Shown here piece after piece: positions 1-11,629 of a DNA stretch of 64,000 nt. A program made the position numbers and the translations under genes. The DNA is from Callorhinus ursinus (taxonomy: Eukaryota > Chordata > Mammalia > Carnivora > Otariidae). The stretch covers positions 10,081,228-10,145,227 of the forward strand of contig NW_020312867.1 of the NCBI RefSeq assembly GCF_003265705.1, written 5' to 3'. Below the pieces are notes generated by a model, which saw only the letters and a list, made by a program, of their open reading frames with translations, was not told the DNA's origin and did no database searches. Position 1 is the first letter of the stretch, and every line of letters starts with the position of its first letter.

Positions 1-113
1 ACTTTGTGCTGAGTGTGAGCCCCAGTGTGGGGCTTTATCCCACGACCCTGAGATCATGACCTAAGCGGAAACCAAGAGTCAGACACTTAACCAACTGCAC
101 CATCCAGGTGACC
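1..113 (-). mobile_element. Can-SINE, cut by the window edge
   Basis: Reverse complement of the SINE head and body (CCAACTG..CCAGGTG end). The tail side lies outside the window. Confidence 0.8.
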
Positions 114-351
114 TGAGAAAAGAGGCTTTAAATGTGAGCATGGTTTGGCTTGCCCTTTTGCAATCCTGTCTTCTGTCATAAGAAGAGCACATCACAGTAA
201 CTGCGGGTCCCAGAACAAGGAGACTTGTGGAACCGACTTGAATTGTACCCACGGCCTGGAGCCAAGTCAAGTTGATCCTAATTGAAGCCAGTAGAGCTGC
301 AACTGAACCTCGAACCTATGAATCTAAGTTGCTTGTTAAAAATTGTGTTCT

Positions 352-540
352 GGGATGCCTGGGTGGCTCAGTTGGTTAAGCGGCTGCCTTTGGCTCAGGT
401 CATGATCTCAGGGTCCTGGGATCGAGTCTCACGTCAGGCTCCCTGCTCAGCGGGGAGCCCGCTTCTCCCTCTCCCTCTGCCACTGCCCCTGCTTATACTC
501 TCTCTCTCTGTCAAATAATTAATAAAACTTTTTAAAAAAG
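352..540 (+). mobile_element. Can-SINE
   Basis: Full-length: GGGATGCCTGGGTGGCTCAG head, CT-rich middle, TCAAATAATTAATAAAAC tail and A run. Confidence 0.92.
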
Positions 541-1669
541 TTGTTGTATTTTGAGATTGTTTATTGTAGAGTAGAAGCATGACTAAAAGAATCTTTTTGG
601 GGATAAATGTTCAGATTCTTAAATTTTTATATCCATCCTGTTCTCAAAGAAGGTATCTGGATGACCAGGGGGAGGTGGACTTCTCTCCTACCTGCTGACA
701 TCCATAGCTGATAAAACCCACTTTCTTTCTCAGTTTGAGCTGGGTCTGGTGACTTCGTGTCTCATTGGCTTTTGCTCGCCCTTTGGACACCTCTGAGTCC
801 CTGTCCTGCCTCCTCTGTCCCTCTCCTTAGGGATCAGTCTACCCAGCAGCCCTTGCTGCCCCGTGACAACCCCCCCCCCCAGCTGTTAGTTAGCATCTGC
901 TCCACCCAGGGAGCATGGGAATCACCAGAGCCCAGTAAAAGCTGTATCCCTGCTTTTATGCCCTTCCACACATTGCTCTTCACCAAGTTCAAGCAGGTTC
1001 AAGCATCACTCTTCTACATGGCTTTCTCCTAGAACCCCGATGTGGAATGGAGTGATTCCTCCTGCTTTTGGGGCCTCGCTGAATTCTCAAACTGTCTCCT
1101 TCTCCAGGCTCAAGTCTAGAGTGGAGAGACTAGGGCCCATGAATCCCACATCTTCTCTCTGTGGCCCCTCTCTCACCTTCCTCTCCATAATATCTTCAGG
1201 CCAAGGCCTAGGTTTTGAAAGCATACTATGGAAGTAATGCTCCAATCTGGTAGCTCTTGATATGTCAAATGAAAGCTACAGGAATTTAGAAAATTATTTC
1301 CCTTTGGACGATGTCTTGCTGTGAAGTCTATTGATTTGCAGCAAAACTCCACTGTGAATGTCCAAAGCTGGAAAAAAAAAATCCTCTTTGCTTATTTCCT
1401 GCAATAAATCAAATCCTCACCACCACCCCAATAAGATGGATGAATTGTGGCAGACATGGGGATTTGCTGCCCAGATCCCCCTTCAAGGAAGGACTTGCTG
1501 CCCAGCTGCAGACAGCATGGTCAGCAGCCAGCCATCAGCTCCTTCAGGGTCTGCCTCAGCCATAGACTACTGACCCTTCCAAGGTCATGCCCTTCCTGAG
1601 GCAGCCTACCTAGACTAGACACTGGGTCAGATGGAGGGGATACAGGCCTGGCTTTTTTTGGTTCAATGT

Positions 1670-2110
1670 GGGACACTCTGTTGGGAAAGGTCATCAAAAA
1701 GACATGACCACTAATTGACCCGTGAGCCTGACCTGGGCAAGGCTCTTCCCTCCTTCCCCTGTCCTTGGAATATGGGTTCTGCTTGCCTTTCTTGCTCCCA
1801 GAGATTACTCCAAGGAAATAGCCTTTAGACAGTGATATGGTGTTGAGAATATGTGCATGGTATATGTGACCGAACCCAGTTAAGACCTCTGTATCAACTT
1901 TTAAGATTTGGTGAGCAAGGGTGGGGTTCTACTTGTCTTGCTGCAGCTCAAGACTAACCTGGTGAGTTCCCTTTGCTTATTAAAACTGACACCCACCAAC
2001 TTGGAGTGGACTGCCTCTTTCTTTGGTCTCTCCCTGCCCTCTGCATTTGGGGGCCAGTTTCAGATTACCTCCGGGGAAGCTCCCGACGTCATAAACCAAC
2101 ACTACTGGGC
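1670..2110 (+). mobile_element. Possible solitary ERV1-type LTR
   Basis: The 3' part resembles a gammaretrovirus-like R-U5: a TATTAAA signal near 1980, then a CTCTTTCTTTGGTCTCTCCCTGCC..TTTGGGGGCC stretch. The boundaries and family are uncertain, no TSD was found, and no viral gene is present. Confidence 0.4.
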
Positions 2111-2210
2111 AGTACTCATGCAGAAGCTCTCTGCTGGAATGGCTGAGGCTTCATCAGGCCGGCACCACAGTTTGACTTCTTCTTCCTCCCAGTCTGGCTT
2201 CTGCCTCCTT

Positions 2211-2393
2211 TTTTTTTTTTTTTTTTAAGATTTTATTTATTTATTCGAGAGAGAGAGAGAGAGAGAGCACGCACAGTGGGAGAAGCATACTCCCCGCCGA
2301 GTAGGGAGCCTGATGCGGGACTTGATCCCAGGACCCTGGGGTCATGACCTGAGCCGAAGGCAGATGCTTAACTAACTAAGCCACCCAGGCACC
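2211..2393 (-). mobile_element. Can-SINE with clear TSD
   Basis: Antisense SINE between CTTCTGCCTCCTT copies at 2198-2210 and 2394-2406. Confidence 0.93.
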
Positions 2394-2439
2394 CTTCTGC
2401 CTCCTTCTTTGTACCCCAAACTCCATCTCAGAATCTAAT

Positions 2440-2880
2440 TCCAACCTATGATATCGACACTTTGGGCTGAACATGAAGATCCTTATACATACAAGGGAGT
2501 ATTATTTAGCCTCAAAAAGTAAGGAAATTCTGACACCTGTTACAACATAGATGGATGTTGAGGACATTATGCCAAGTGAAATAAGCCAGCCACAAAAAAC
2601 CAAATACTGTATGATTCTATTTATTTGAGGGATCCGAAGCAGTCATACAGAAAGAAGGTCGATTGATGGTTGCTAGGGTCAGCAGACGGGGAAAATAGTG
2701 AGATACTGTTTAACAGGGACAGAGTTTTAGTTGGGGAAGATAAGAACTATTGTGGAGATGGCTATTGTGATGGTTGCACAACAATGTGAGTGTAGTTAAG
2801 GCCACCGAGCTCCGCACTTACAACTGGTAAATTTTATGCTATGTATATTTTACCACAATAAAAAACTGGCTTAAAAAAGT
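2440..2880 (+). mobile_element. Old L1 3'-end fragment
   Basis: Contains the L1 ORF2 C-terminal block (GGAGTATTATTTAGCC, AAATAAGCCAG..TACTGTATGATTC) and a 3' UTR ending TTTTACCACAATAAAAAA. Frames are broken. Confidence 0.75.
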
Positions 2881-3019
2881 CAGCAGTAAATCAAAGCATT
2901 ACACACTATAGGCAAGTTTATGAAATGTAAGGATGGCTAAATGTCAGGAAATCTTGGTGAGATGCTGAAAGTCTAAAGTGGTCCCTTTAGGACCATCCTG
3001 TAAGAAAGTGCCCTCAAGG

Positions 3020-3204
3020 GTGCCTGGGTGGCTCAGATGGTTAAGCATCTGCCTTCGGCTCAGGTCATGATCCCAGAGTCCTGGGATCGAGTCCCGCATC
3101 GGGCTCCCTGCTCCTTGGGAGCCTGTTTCTCCCTCTGCTTCTCTCTCTCTCTCTCCCTCTGTCTCTCATGAATAAATAAATAAATAAAATCTTAAAAAAA
3201 AAAA
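3020..3204 (+). mobile_element. Can-SINE with clear TSD
   Basis: Full-length copy flanked by AAGTGCCCTCAAGG at 3006-3019 and 3205-3218. Confidence 0.94.
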
Positions 3205-3492
3205 AAGTGCCCTCAAGGTATATTTCAGCAGCTTTAGCACAGAATGACCTTGGCATTGGACACACTTAACAAAGCCTGGATGGTGACATTTCCAGAGGGC
3301 GAATGGAGGATGCTAAGGGACTGCATGAGTCTTCCCTGGTCACTGAACATAAGGGAGGCTGTGGTAGAAGGGAACTGAAATCAAAGTGTTGATTGTGTCC
3401 ATTAAATATGCCATCATGTTTAAAATTGCTATGACATCATAATGTCCAGGGCCCTGATTTTACCTGATTTTCTTAAAAATAAATCTGTGTTT

Positions 3493-3676
3493 GCGGTGAC
3501 TGGGTGGCTCAGTCAGTTAAGCATCCGACTCTTGGTTTTGGCTCAGGTCAGGATCTCGGGCTCCACAAGAGGGCTTATCCCTCTTCCTCTCCCTCTGTCA
3601 CTCTCCCTCCCCACATGCCCCTCTTCCCCACTCATGGGCTCTCTCTCTCGCTAAAATAAAATAAATAAAATCTTAA
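3493..3676 (+). mobile_element. Can-SINE, internally shortened
   Basis: Diverged head (GGTGACTGGGTGGCTCAG) and a shortened body that skips the usual GAGCCC..GGGCTCC part. Flanked by AAATAAATCTGTGTT and AAATAAATCTGGGTT. Confidence 0.88.
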
Positions 3677-3886
3677 AAAAATAAATCTGGGTTCACATTT
3701 TTGGTAGAAATATTAAGTGACCTGTGTCCATCTCCATACATGACATCTGTCAGTCTGTCACATTAGTAATGATGCTAAGTGTAATCCACTAGTCAAGATG
3801 GTGACCACCAGATCTCTCCATGGTAAAGGTACCTTTTCCTCTTTGCAGTTACTAAATACTCTTCAGGTAATACTTTCAGACCTTTT

Positions 3887-4078
3887 TTTTTTTTTTTTTT
3901 TTTTTTTTTTGATAGAGAGAGACACAGCGAGAGAGGGAACACAAGCAGGGGGAGTGGGAGAGGAAGAAGCAGGCTTCCCGCTGAGCAGGGAGCCCGAGGC
4001 AGGGCTCAATCCCAGGTCCTCGGGATCACGACCTGAGCTGAAGGCAGATGCTCAATGACTGAGCCACCCAGGTGCCCC
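3887..4078 (-). mobile_element. Can-SINE with TSD
   Basis: A long T run leads into the antisense SINE. TSD is ACTTTCAGACCTTTT (3872) versus ACTTTCAGGCCTTTT (4079). Confidence 0.93.
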
Positions 4079-4414
4079 ACTTTCAGGCCTTTTGATTATC
4101 CTTTTTCCCAACCCCTTTCATTGCAATGGTTTTATCTTCCATTGATGATTTCAGATGATTCCTGTCTGAACTAAATATTACTAGAATGTGTTTATGAAAT
4201 GATTTTTTCTATTTCTATCATTCCTTCTACATTGGTTAGTTGGCATTCTTCTATGAAGAACTTTCCTTTTTATGCCCCCTAAAATGTTTTGTGTTAATGT
4301 CAAAATAAATGAATAGATTTATTTTCGTTCAATACATTATGACCCATCTGGTGCATTATTCATTTGAGGCTGCCCCAAGTTTGACATAAAACGTAGATTC
4401 CAAGGTACCTTCTC

Positions 4415-4515
4415 CATCTTCTGGGGGTGGAATCTGGGATTCTACATTTATAACTGGCTCCCCCTAGTGCTACTTAAGCTGAGGTGAAGCCTTTCCAAAG
4501 GACCATCTGAGCAGT
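4415..4515. mobile_element. Possible hAT-Charlie (MER5-like) remnant
   Basis: Loose resemblance to the GGATTCTACATTT..AACTGGCTCCC end of small hAT-type elements. No inverted-repeat partner was found. Confidence 0.3.
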
Positions 4516-5519
4516 TTATGTTAACAGTGGCTTCACGCCCACAAGGCAATACACTTAAAACTTGAAAAGGCGACTCTTCTGAGCCAAAAAAGGCCAGACT
4601 ACCAGCAAACAAAAGTCTGTCTTCCACGGTTGGGGAGGAACGATTAAGAAGTGGGTGAAGAGGTTGGGAGACAAGACACCTACTAATTCTTGCAACGTTA
4701 CAGCAGTTTTTCTGAACAATGGGAACCATTTGCTTCCATCCACAAGGGGAGGGAGCTCTTTGATATTTGAATCCAAACACAGATATAATCAGGAAAAGGC
4801 CTAGATCAAGATGGAAAACAGAATATATGAATACACACTGTCATTCTTGCTGAGAACTCCCAACAAAATCAGAAAAGATATGAAATAGGGAAAGTAATAA
4901 GTCTACAGCAGCATGAGGAAACTGAAAAACCAACAGGCCAGGTGTTTCAAGAAAGTCCTGGAAGACAGAACAGAAAGAAATGTGTGGTCAAAAAAAGGGT
5001 CAAAAAGGGAATTGTGCTAAAGCATTTTGCCTACTTCCTTCCCAAACTTCACTAAAATAACAGTAAATTAAGCACAAACCCCACAAAGATAAAAAAGAAC
5101 AGGTATTGAGGCAGGCAACACCAGGCTAGCGACGTCAATTATATATTAGATGTTCTTACCTGATATAGGGGAGAAAGAGAAAATGAGTCCACACTTGGAA
5201 AAGAGGCAAAGTTATGGTTGACTGCTTCCTGCATTCTTGAAAAACACCTTCACAACCCTGTTTAATGGAAGTAGAACCTTGTGTCCTGGGGAATGTAATT
5301 CATTACCACAATATATCTAATGGATCCACAGCTATTGAAGGAAGGGTCAGTTTTATGGTCCTATATAGTTACAGTTTAACCTTAGAAACCAATAGATTCT
5401 CTGGTGTTATAAGCTGTTGTGTAGCTAAACACTGAATTTTAATGCCCTGTAGAAAGTTAATTAGCCTTGAATCTTACCTAGCAAATTGTCTTTGGAATTC
5501 CTGTCATTAACTCTATGTT

Positions 5520-5520
5520 T

Positions 5521-5564
<44 letters not shown>
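5520..5564. repeat. (CA)n microsatellite
   Basis: About 22 uninterrupted CA units; likely polymorphic. Confidence 0.97.
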
Positions 5565-5566
<2 letters not shown>

Positions 5567-5689
5567 CTGTTTTTCAAGCATTGGCAAACCACTTTTTTTT
5601 TCTTTTTTAACCTGTTGGTTCCTTCCTTAAGGAGTTAAATAAAATTTTGATATATGTTCACAATCTCTTGGTTTCAGAAATTTGCTGTT

Positions 5690-7130
5690 TTAACATTGCT
5701 TTCAGTTTTCTTAGTTGTTCCAGGTCGATGGGAGGGAGCCAACAAGAGGAAAACCAGTTTGTGCTTCAGTACCCCCAGAAAGGCTCAGAGACTGGAAATA
5801 TCACATAGCTCTGATGTCACGAGTGAGGGCTTGAGTTGGAACAGGAAGACATAGTTGAAAATCTTGGTCCTTCTCTACCAGGACAGAAAACTAGAATTTG
5901 CCATTTGGAAAGGCTGGACCTCAAAGCTCTGGCTTTAGGGAGATCAGGCACAGCAGAGAATGTGGCTGTTGGAGTGGACGCTGGGGAATCGAGTGTAGTC
6001 TGTCTTAGGAACGGAGAGGCTGGCATCATCCCCTGCTCTGAGCCAGACAGATTCCACCACTCTCCATTCTTTCCCTTCCACTCACATGATGCTCCCTGTC
6101 AGCAGGCAGAAGATAGGAAGTGCCTTGGACAGAGAAATTGACCAGTCCAGAGAAAAATACCTTCAGAAATTGGCATTTTGGGGGGAGTCCCCCAGTGAAA
6201 CTTCTAGGTGTCCCCTAGCCTATGAAACCAAATCAATAAACACCTACAAACATAAGGCTCCAGTTCTTGTGCATATGGACATGGGAAAGCTGCTAACTTG
6301 GAAATCAGAGACTTGAGCAAACAGAAAAAAAAGGAACTTGAGGAAACAGAGAAAATGACAAGGAACAGAAAAAAACTTGTAAAAATCTACTATAATTAAT
6401 ATTCCCAGAGAGATTAGAGAAGATTTTATATCCCTGAAACAAGATTAGGATGCTATATATAAAAAAGGAACATTTAATGAGCATTAAAAAAGATTTTAGA
6501 CATTAAAATTATAGCAGAAACTTTTTTAAAGATTGAAAGTTTAAAAGATGACATTGAAAAAACTTCCTAAAAAGTACAAAAAACCCCCACAAAAAAACAA
6601 AAAACAACCCAAAGAGATTAAACAGAAGAAAAATAATATGATGATTTGAAGAATAGTTCAGGAAGCCCAATTCCTCTCTTCCCTTTGTATCAAAGTCCAG
6701 ATAGGAAAATCGATCGCAGGCAATGTAGTTCAATAGAAGAACATTAATTTAGAGAATTCAACACAATAGTGGCAAAACAGTCACAAGAGCCAAATGAGAT
6801 GCCCAGAGATTAGCTGCAGCATGAAGCTGCTCTCATCCCCAGGTCTGGAAGAGAAAGGTATGAAGTGATGTTACTAGAGGTGATGTTACTCCAGGAGCTG
6901 GAGTCTGCCAGCAGAAACCGAAATCATAGTAGGGGTAACCCAGCAGGAGATTCAGCCCTTGCTATACCACCCAAAGCAGATAGAAACAGGGAGAAATACC
7001 CTGGTCCCCATTCTTCCCACCTTCCAGTTGCCTGCCACGGCCTCCCATAGCTCAAAGGACGTAAGCACAGGAGGGGCAGGCAGGGAATGGGTGTGCGAGC
7101 AAATAAACACCTGCCCAGCACACCCTTGAA
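5690..7130 (+). mobile_element. Possible old L1M/HAL1 5' or ORF1 region
   Basis: A-rich text around 6310-6680, including a GAATAGTTCAGGAAGCCCAA block, resembles old L1 ORF1 sequence. The L1 3' UTR-like text after 7380 agrees. Heavily decayed and not securely assigned. Confidence 0.35.
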
Positions 7131-7139
7131 ACACCAGCT

Positions 7140-7315
7140 AAATTCGGACTGAGGAAGAAAGACACAGACAGTGAGACAGGGATAGAGACAGAGAGAAACA
7201 GAGAGACAGACAAAAACAGAGAGGCAGAAACAGAGAGATAGAGACAGAGACAGGGGAAGGACAGATGCACAGAAAGACATACAGGGACAGAGGTACAGAG
7301 AGAGATGAGATGAGA
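7140..7315. repeat. Purine-rich (GACAGA)n low-complexity tract
   Basis: Degenerate tandem GACAGA/GAGACA repeats with almost no pyrimidines besides C. The opposite strand yields spurious Leu/Ser/Cys-rich frames. Confidence 0.95.
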
Positions 7316-7468
7316 AAATCAGGAGAGGAAATTGCCAAGGGGATAATCCAATTCCCAGAATCAAAGGTCACAAGGTTCTAGTGGGAAAGATCTCACCAGG
7401 AACCAGGCACAATGAATAAATTTTAAAGTATAAATATAGACAATCAACATGAACTCATGTTTAGTTTA

Positions 7469-7471
<3 letters not shown>

Positions 7472-7499
<28 letters not shown>
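7472..7499. repeat. (CA)n microsatellite, short
   Basis: About 14 CA units. Confidence 0.9.
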
Positions 7500-8019
7500 G
7501 ACGGATAGATACAGAGATAAATTTAGAAACAAATGTGTACCTACACAGGTCAGTATCCATACATATATTTCCTAACTCCATCTGCTGAGAGATCCTGGGA
7601 GCAGTGACACCCCAGGAGAAACAAGTACCCTCAGGGCCCAGATCTTGGTTTCTAATACCATTCGCCAGGAACAACCTGGGCTCTTTGGAGAAACGACTCA
7701 ATTTAAGCCTCGCACAAGGAAAATACAAGATGCACCTAGGGCATTTTGTAGTATTAGAAATTAAGGAAGTGTTCAAAAACTACAAAAACAACAATAAAGG
7801 ATGGGACATGTCAAAAGGATGCCAGAGCCAACCTGGAGGCGTTCCCAGGGACCAAAGCTGAAATAAAGTGGGAAACAAAATAAATAATGTGGTACTGCAT
7901 TATAAACCAAAGTATAAAATAAATATACATGAGTCCATACTTATATAAATAAGATGGTTGAATCAATAAACAAATGGGGGAAAAGGGACAAATCTTTACA
8001 GAAGAATTTCTCTCTCTCT

Positions 8020-8218
8020 TTTTTTTTAAAGATTTTATTTATTTGACAGAGAGACAGAGAGAGAGCACAAGCAAGGGGGAGCGGCAGGCAGAGAGAGAGA
8101 GGGAGAAGCAGGCTCCCTACCGAACAGGGAGCCTGACGTGGGGCTCCATCCCAGGACCCCGGGATCATGACCTGAGCCGAAGGCAGCTGCTTAACCGACT
8201 GAGCCACCCAGGCAACCC
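8020..8218 (-). mobile_element. Can-SINE
   Basis: Antisense full-length copy inside the L1M fragments, ending GCCACCCAGGCAACCC. Confidence 0.92.
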
Positions 8219-8929
8219 ATATAGAAAAATTTCAAGTACTATAAGTAGACCTGCTCCCTCTTTTGCAGAAGGTAGAGTTTAATTCCTTTTCCTGTTCCCT
8301 TTGACTTTGTGATTCACTTCCAAATAATAGAATAAGGAAAGGAGAAAAACAGTAACTTTACAATAGAGAAACCTGACAAATAATACCTTGACCAAATGAC
8401 CGAGGTTAACATCATCAGTAATAAGTTGTGCTGATATTATGTGTCCCCCTGATATCATGTGATCAGAAGGACATTTCACCTCTGTGCTATTCTTCCCCCA
8501 AATAGCAAACATCAGGCAAACCCAAATTGAGGGACGATTCTATAAAATACCTAGCTAGTACTCTTCATAAAGATAAGGGTCATGAAAACAAAGAAACACT
8601 GAGAAAAGCTGAATACGAAAGGACAGGTAATACATACCATGCAAATGCTAACCAAAAGAAAGCTAGTGTAGTTATATTCATATCAGACAAAATAGACTTT
8701 AAGGCAAACAGCATTTCTAGAGACTTTTCATAATGGTAAAATGTTCAATTTACCAGGAAAATATAATAATTCTAAATTTGTAGGTACCTAACGTAGTCCT
8801 CAATATGAAAAGCTAAATAGATAGAACTAGAAGGAAAAATAGAAATGTCTACAATCATAATGAGCCATTTTAACATACTTCTCTGAGGAGCTGACAGAAG
8901 GGACAAAATAGATCAGTGTGCCTATTGTT

Positions 8930-8992
8930 TGCCTTTTCTCTTCCTTTCTTTTCTTTTCTTTGTTATTCTTTTCTCTTTTCTTTCTTTCTCAC
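8930..8992. repeat. (TTCT)n pyrimidine tract
   Basis: Degenerate TTCTT/TTTC repeats on the + strand. Confidence 0.85.
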
Positions 8993-9053
8993 TTGTTAAT
9001 TTATTAAAAAGTCAAAAATTAGCACTGTAAGCATGCTCATTAGAAATAAGGAT

Positions 9054-9272
9054 GGGGGACATCTGGTGGAGCAGTCAGCTGAGTGTCCCCAGCTCTTGGT
9101 TTCAGCTCAGGTCATGACCTCAGGGTCATGAGATTGAACCCAGTGTTGGGCTTGGGCTCTGCTGAGTGTGGAGTCTGCTGGGGTTTCTCTCTCTCTCTCC
9201 CTCTGTCTCTCCCTGCTTCACTCTCTTTCTCTCTCTCTCATATAAATAAAAATCTTTAAAAAATAAAAAATG
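9054..9272 (+). mobile_element. Can-SINE, first of three stacked copies
   Basis: Diverged SINE (GGGGGACATCTGGTGG head). The target word AAATAAGGAT precedes it (9044) and a variant follows it at 9276. Confidence 0.85.
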
Positions 9273-9285
9273 AAAAGATAAGGAT

Positions 9286-9394
9286 AGGGGCACCTGGCTG
9301 GCTCAGTCAGTGGAGCATGCAACTCTTGATCTTGGGGCTGTGACTTTCAGCCCCATGCTGGGTGTAGAGATTACTTAAGAAAAAAATAAAATAC
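9286..9394 (+). mobile_element. Short Can-SINE lacking the CT-rich part
   Basis: Head GGGGCACCTGGCTGGCTCAG; ends GGTGTAGAGATTACTTAAG followed by A-rich tail. This is the short subfamily seen several times here. Confidence 0.88.
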
Positions 9395-9395
9395 A

Positions 9396-9601
9396 GGGGC
9401 ACCTGGGTGGCTCGGTCGGTTAAGCGTCTGCCTTCGGCTTGGGTCATGATCCCAGGGTCCTCGAATCGAGCCCCACATCGAGCCCCAAATCGGGCTCCCT
9501 GCTCAGTGGGGAGCCTGCTTCTCCCTCTCCCTCTGCCCCTCCCCTCTCCTTGTGCGCTCACTCTCACTCTCTCTCAAATAAATAAAATCTTAAAAAAAAA
9601 A
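9396..9601 (+). mobile_element. Can-SINE, third of the stack
   Basis: Full-length, little diverged; a near-duplicated CATCGAGCCCC lies at about 9477-9491. Followed by AAGAAGGAT at 9605. Confidence 0.93.
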
Positions 9602-9889
9602 AGAAAGAAGGATATAAATACCAGACAAAATAATTTCAGCACTTACGTTGGGTGGGATCAGGAAGGGGAGTTATGCTTTTCATTATGAGCTTTGTGATGT
9701 TGTTTTACCTTTTAAACCATTTTCATTTGTTCTTTGGTAAAAATTAACAATTTAAAAAAATTAAAATTATTGAATAAATGTTAAAAATTTGATAGAATCA
9801 GATGATTGAAGAATAGGAGCAAAGAGAACAGCCCAAAACATGCCTGTTAGAAGAAGTTTAATGTCAAGCAAAGAAGCACTACTACCCAA

Positions 9890-10480
9890 AGAGGTTAACT
9901 GTTATTTAAACAACATTGCATTGTTACAGAAATAGAAAGCCAGATCAATGGAGCAATGCCTAGTTGAGAAACAGACTCACATAAATGTAGAATTTAGTTT
10001 GTAATGAATGTGTCGTTTCTAACTGGTGGGGGAAAGGAGACTACTCAACATATGGTTTTAAGATAATAGGTTTTACATATGGGGAAAAAATTAAGTTAGA
10101 TTTCCTACCTTGTGCCATTGATAAGAATACCTTCCAGGTAGAACACAGATCTAAAGTGAAAATACAAATTTTTTTTAAGATTTTATTTTTAAGTAATCTC
10201 TACACCCAATGTGGGGTTTGAACCCACAACCCTGAGATCAAGAGTCATGTGCTCCATTGACTGAGCCAGCCTGGTACCCCACAGATTTTTTAAAGGTAAA
10301 AAACATGAAAGAATTAAATAGGCATAAATACACACACATATACATATAAATATATATAAACATCATTTGGGGAGAAAAAGGTTTTCATAAATAAGACACA
10401 ACAGGCAGAGTTGACAGCTACTCTATGCTTATCAGGTTTTCCTTTCCTTCATTCTCCCATGACAAAACTCTTACAATCTA
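9890..10480 (+). mobile_element. L1 ORF2 C-terminal fragment, split by a SINE
   Basis: GGAGCAATGCCTAGTTGAG and the ATTTCCTACCTTGTGCCATT..GAACACAGATCTAAAG block match the late ORF2 region, with many stops. Confidence 0.65.
10169..10280 (-). mobile_element. Short Can-SINE
   Basis: Antisense short-type copy (AAGTAATCTCTACACCCAATG..GAGCCAGCCTGGTACCCC). TSD about ACAAATTTTT/ACAGATTTTT. Confidence 0.88.
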
Positions 10481-11115
10481 TATGGAACACATTCTGAATA
10501 GTTTGATATGACTGATCCAGTCATCAGACACAGGAATCAATATATAATACATATCGGTCAGAGTGCTCATATGAGGTTAACAGGCTCTCCTGGGATTCCT
10601 ATGCCTAAACCATCATACAGTCTTTCTCTCTTCCTTTGGAACCATCAAATGCAAGAAAATGGGCCATGTTTCCAACAAGGCAAAGGGAGCTTAATAGAAA
10701 AGAAGCCCAGAGAACTCATAGACTACAAGACAAATTATCCTAATGACATTGTTGGAATTATGATTCTAGTTGTGGCTCAGGATCAAATACATCAGAAATT
10801 CCCAATTTTGTTAGCCAATAAACTGTCTTTTTATTTGAACTAAATTGAGTTGGGTTTCCAACACTTTCTTTTTTTTTTTAAAGATTTTATTTATTTATTT
10901 GAGAGAGAGAGAATGAGATATAGAGAGCACGAGAGGGAAGAGGGTCAGAGGGAGAAGCAGACTCCCCGCTGAGCAGGGAGCCCAATGTGGGACTCGATCC
11001 CGGGACTCCAGGATCATGACCTGAGCCGAAGGCAGTCGCTTAACCAACTGAGCCACCCAGGCACCCTCGGTTTCCAACACTTTCAACCAAAAGAACCATG
11101 TCTAATAATCTAAAA
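10480..11115 (+). mobile_element. Old LTR-like interspersed repeat, split by a SINE
   Basis: The 3' end reads TTAGCCAATAAACTG..GAGTTGGGTTTCCAACACTTTC..CCAAAAGAACC, the sense form of a family seen antisense at 11335, 11630 and 36935. The 111-codon frame over it has no known product. Family name not assigned. Confidence 0.5.
10869..11068 (-). mobile_element. Can-SINE with TSD
   Basis: Between GGTTTCCAACACTTTC copies at 10853-10868 and 11069-11084, inside the older repeat. Confidence 0.94.
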
Positions 11116-11119
11116 ATGA

Positions 11120-11330
11120 TAAAGGTTAAGCTTGTTGATCCAGACCCCATAAAATTACAATCTTCTAGATAATGAGAAATATCATAAACAAAGTAAAGAC
11201 AAGTGGTGGATTGGAATAAATTATTTATAATAAACAATGGGCAAAAGATCAATATCTAAAATACATAGAGGGTGACTGCAACTCAATAAAGAAAAAATAA
11301 AATGACTCAAAGGAAAATTGAGAAAAAAGG
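11120..11330 (+). mobile_element. L1 ORF2 C-terminal scrap
   Basis: The AATGGGCAAAAGATCAATATC..ACTCAATAAAG block resembles ORF2 near its end. Confidence 0.5.
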
Positions 11331-11334
11331 TATG

Positions 11335-11600
11335 GTGTTAGTCAAAACTCTTTCCTTTGAAAGTTATAAAGCTTAACTCTTACTCCTTTAAGCAAAGGGA
11401 ATTTGTTGATTCAAATAACTGAGAACCCAAAGGAACAATATGCTTCAGGAATGGCAGGATCCTGGTGCTTAGATATGCCCACAACAACTGCTTGTTCTCT
11501 CTCCCTCTCTTAGTTCTTTCTTTTTTACGTATAGGTTTCATTGTCACCCAGGGTCTCTGCATATGGCAGCAATATGTTTTCTTGTAGTTGCAGGCTTATC
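11335..11600 (-). mobile_element. Old LTR-like repeat fragment
   Basis: Antisense copy of the family at 10480 (CTCTTTCCTTTGAAAGTTATA..AAGCAAAGGGAATTTGTTG). Confidence 0.45.
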
Positions 11601-11629
11601 ATCATTGAATTTGTCATAACTGCTTTGGT

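Larger units (their letters stand above)
7380..8930 (+). mobile_element. L1M fragments (3' UTR-like and ORF2), split by a SINE
   Basis: 7380-8018 and 8219-8580 look like L1M 3' UTR (the CAAACCCAAATTGAGGGAC and ATAAAGGATGGGACATGTC blocks). 8590-8730 encodes the ORF2 endonuclease-domain motif YHANANQKKASVVIFISDKI, normally upstream of RT. The order is not that of one intact element. Confidence 0.7.

Noticed and set aside
6924..7364. 146-codon minus-strand frame, Leu/Ser/Cys-rich
   Set aside because: Translation of the GACAGA low-complexity tract; the repeating pattern follows the DNA repeat rather than a protein family.
9396..9470. tRNA-like sequences at SINE heads as tRNA genes
   Set aside because: They are the tRNA-Lys-derived part of Can-SINEs, repeated about fifty times with SINE bodies and tails.
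10508..10843. 111-codon frame on the + strand
   Set aside because: It sits on the 3' part of an old LTR-like repeat whose other copies lack this frame.
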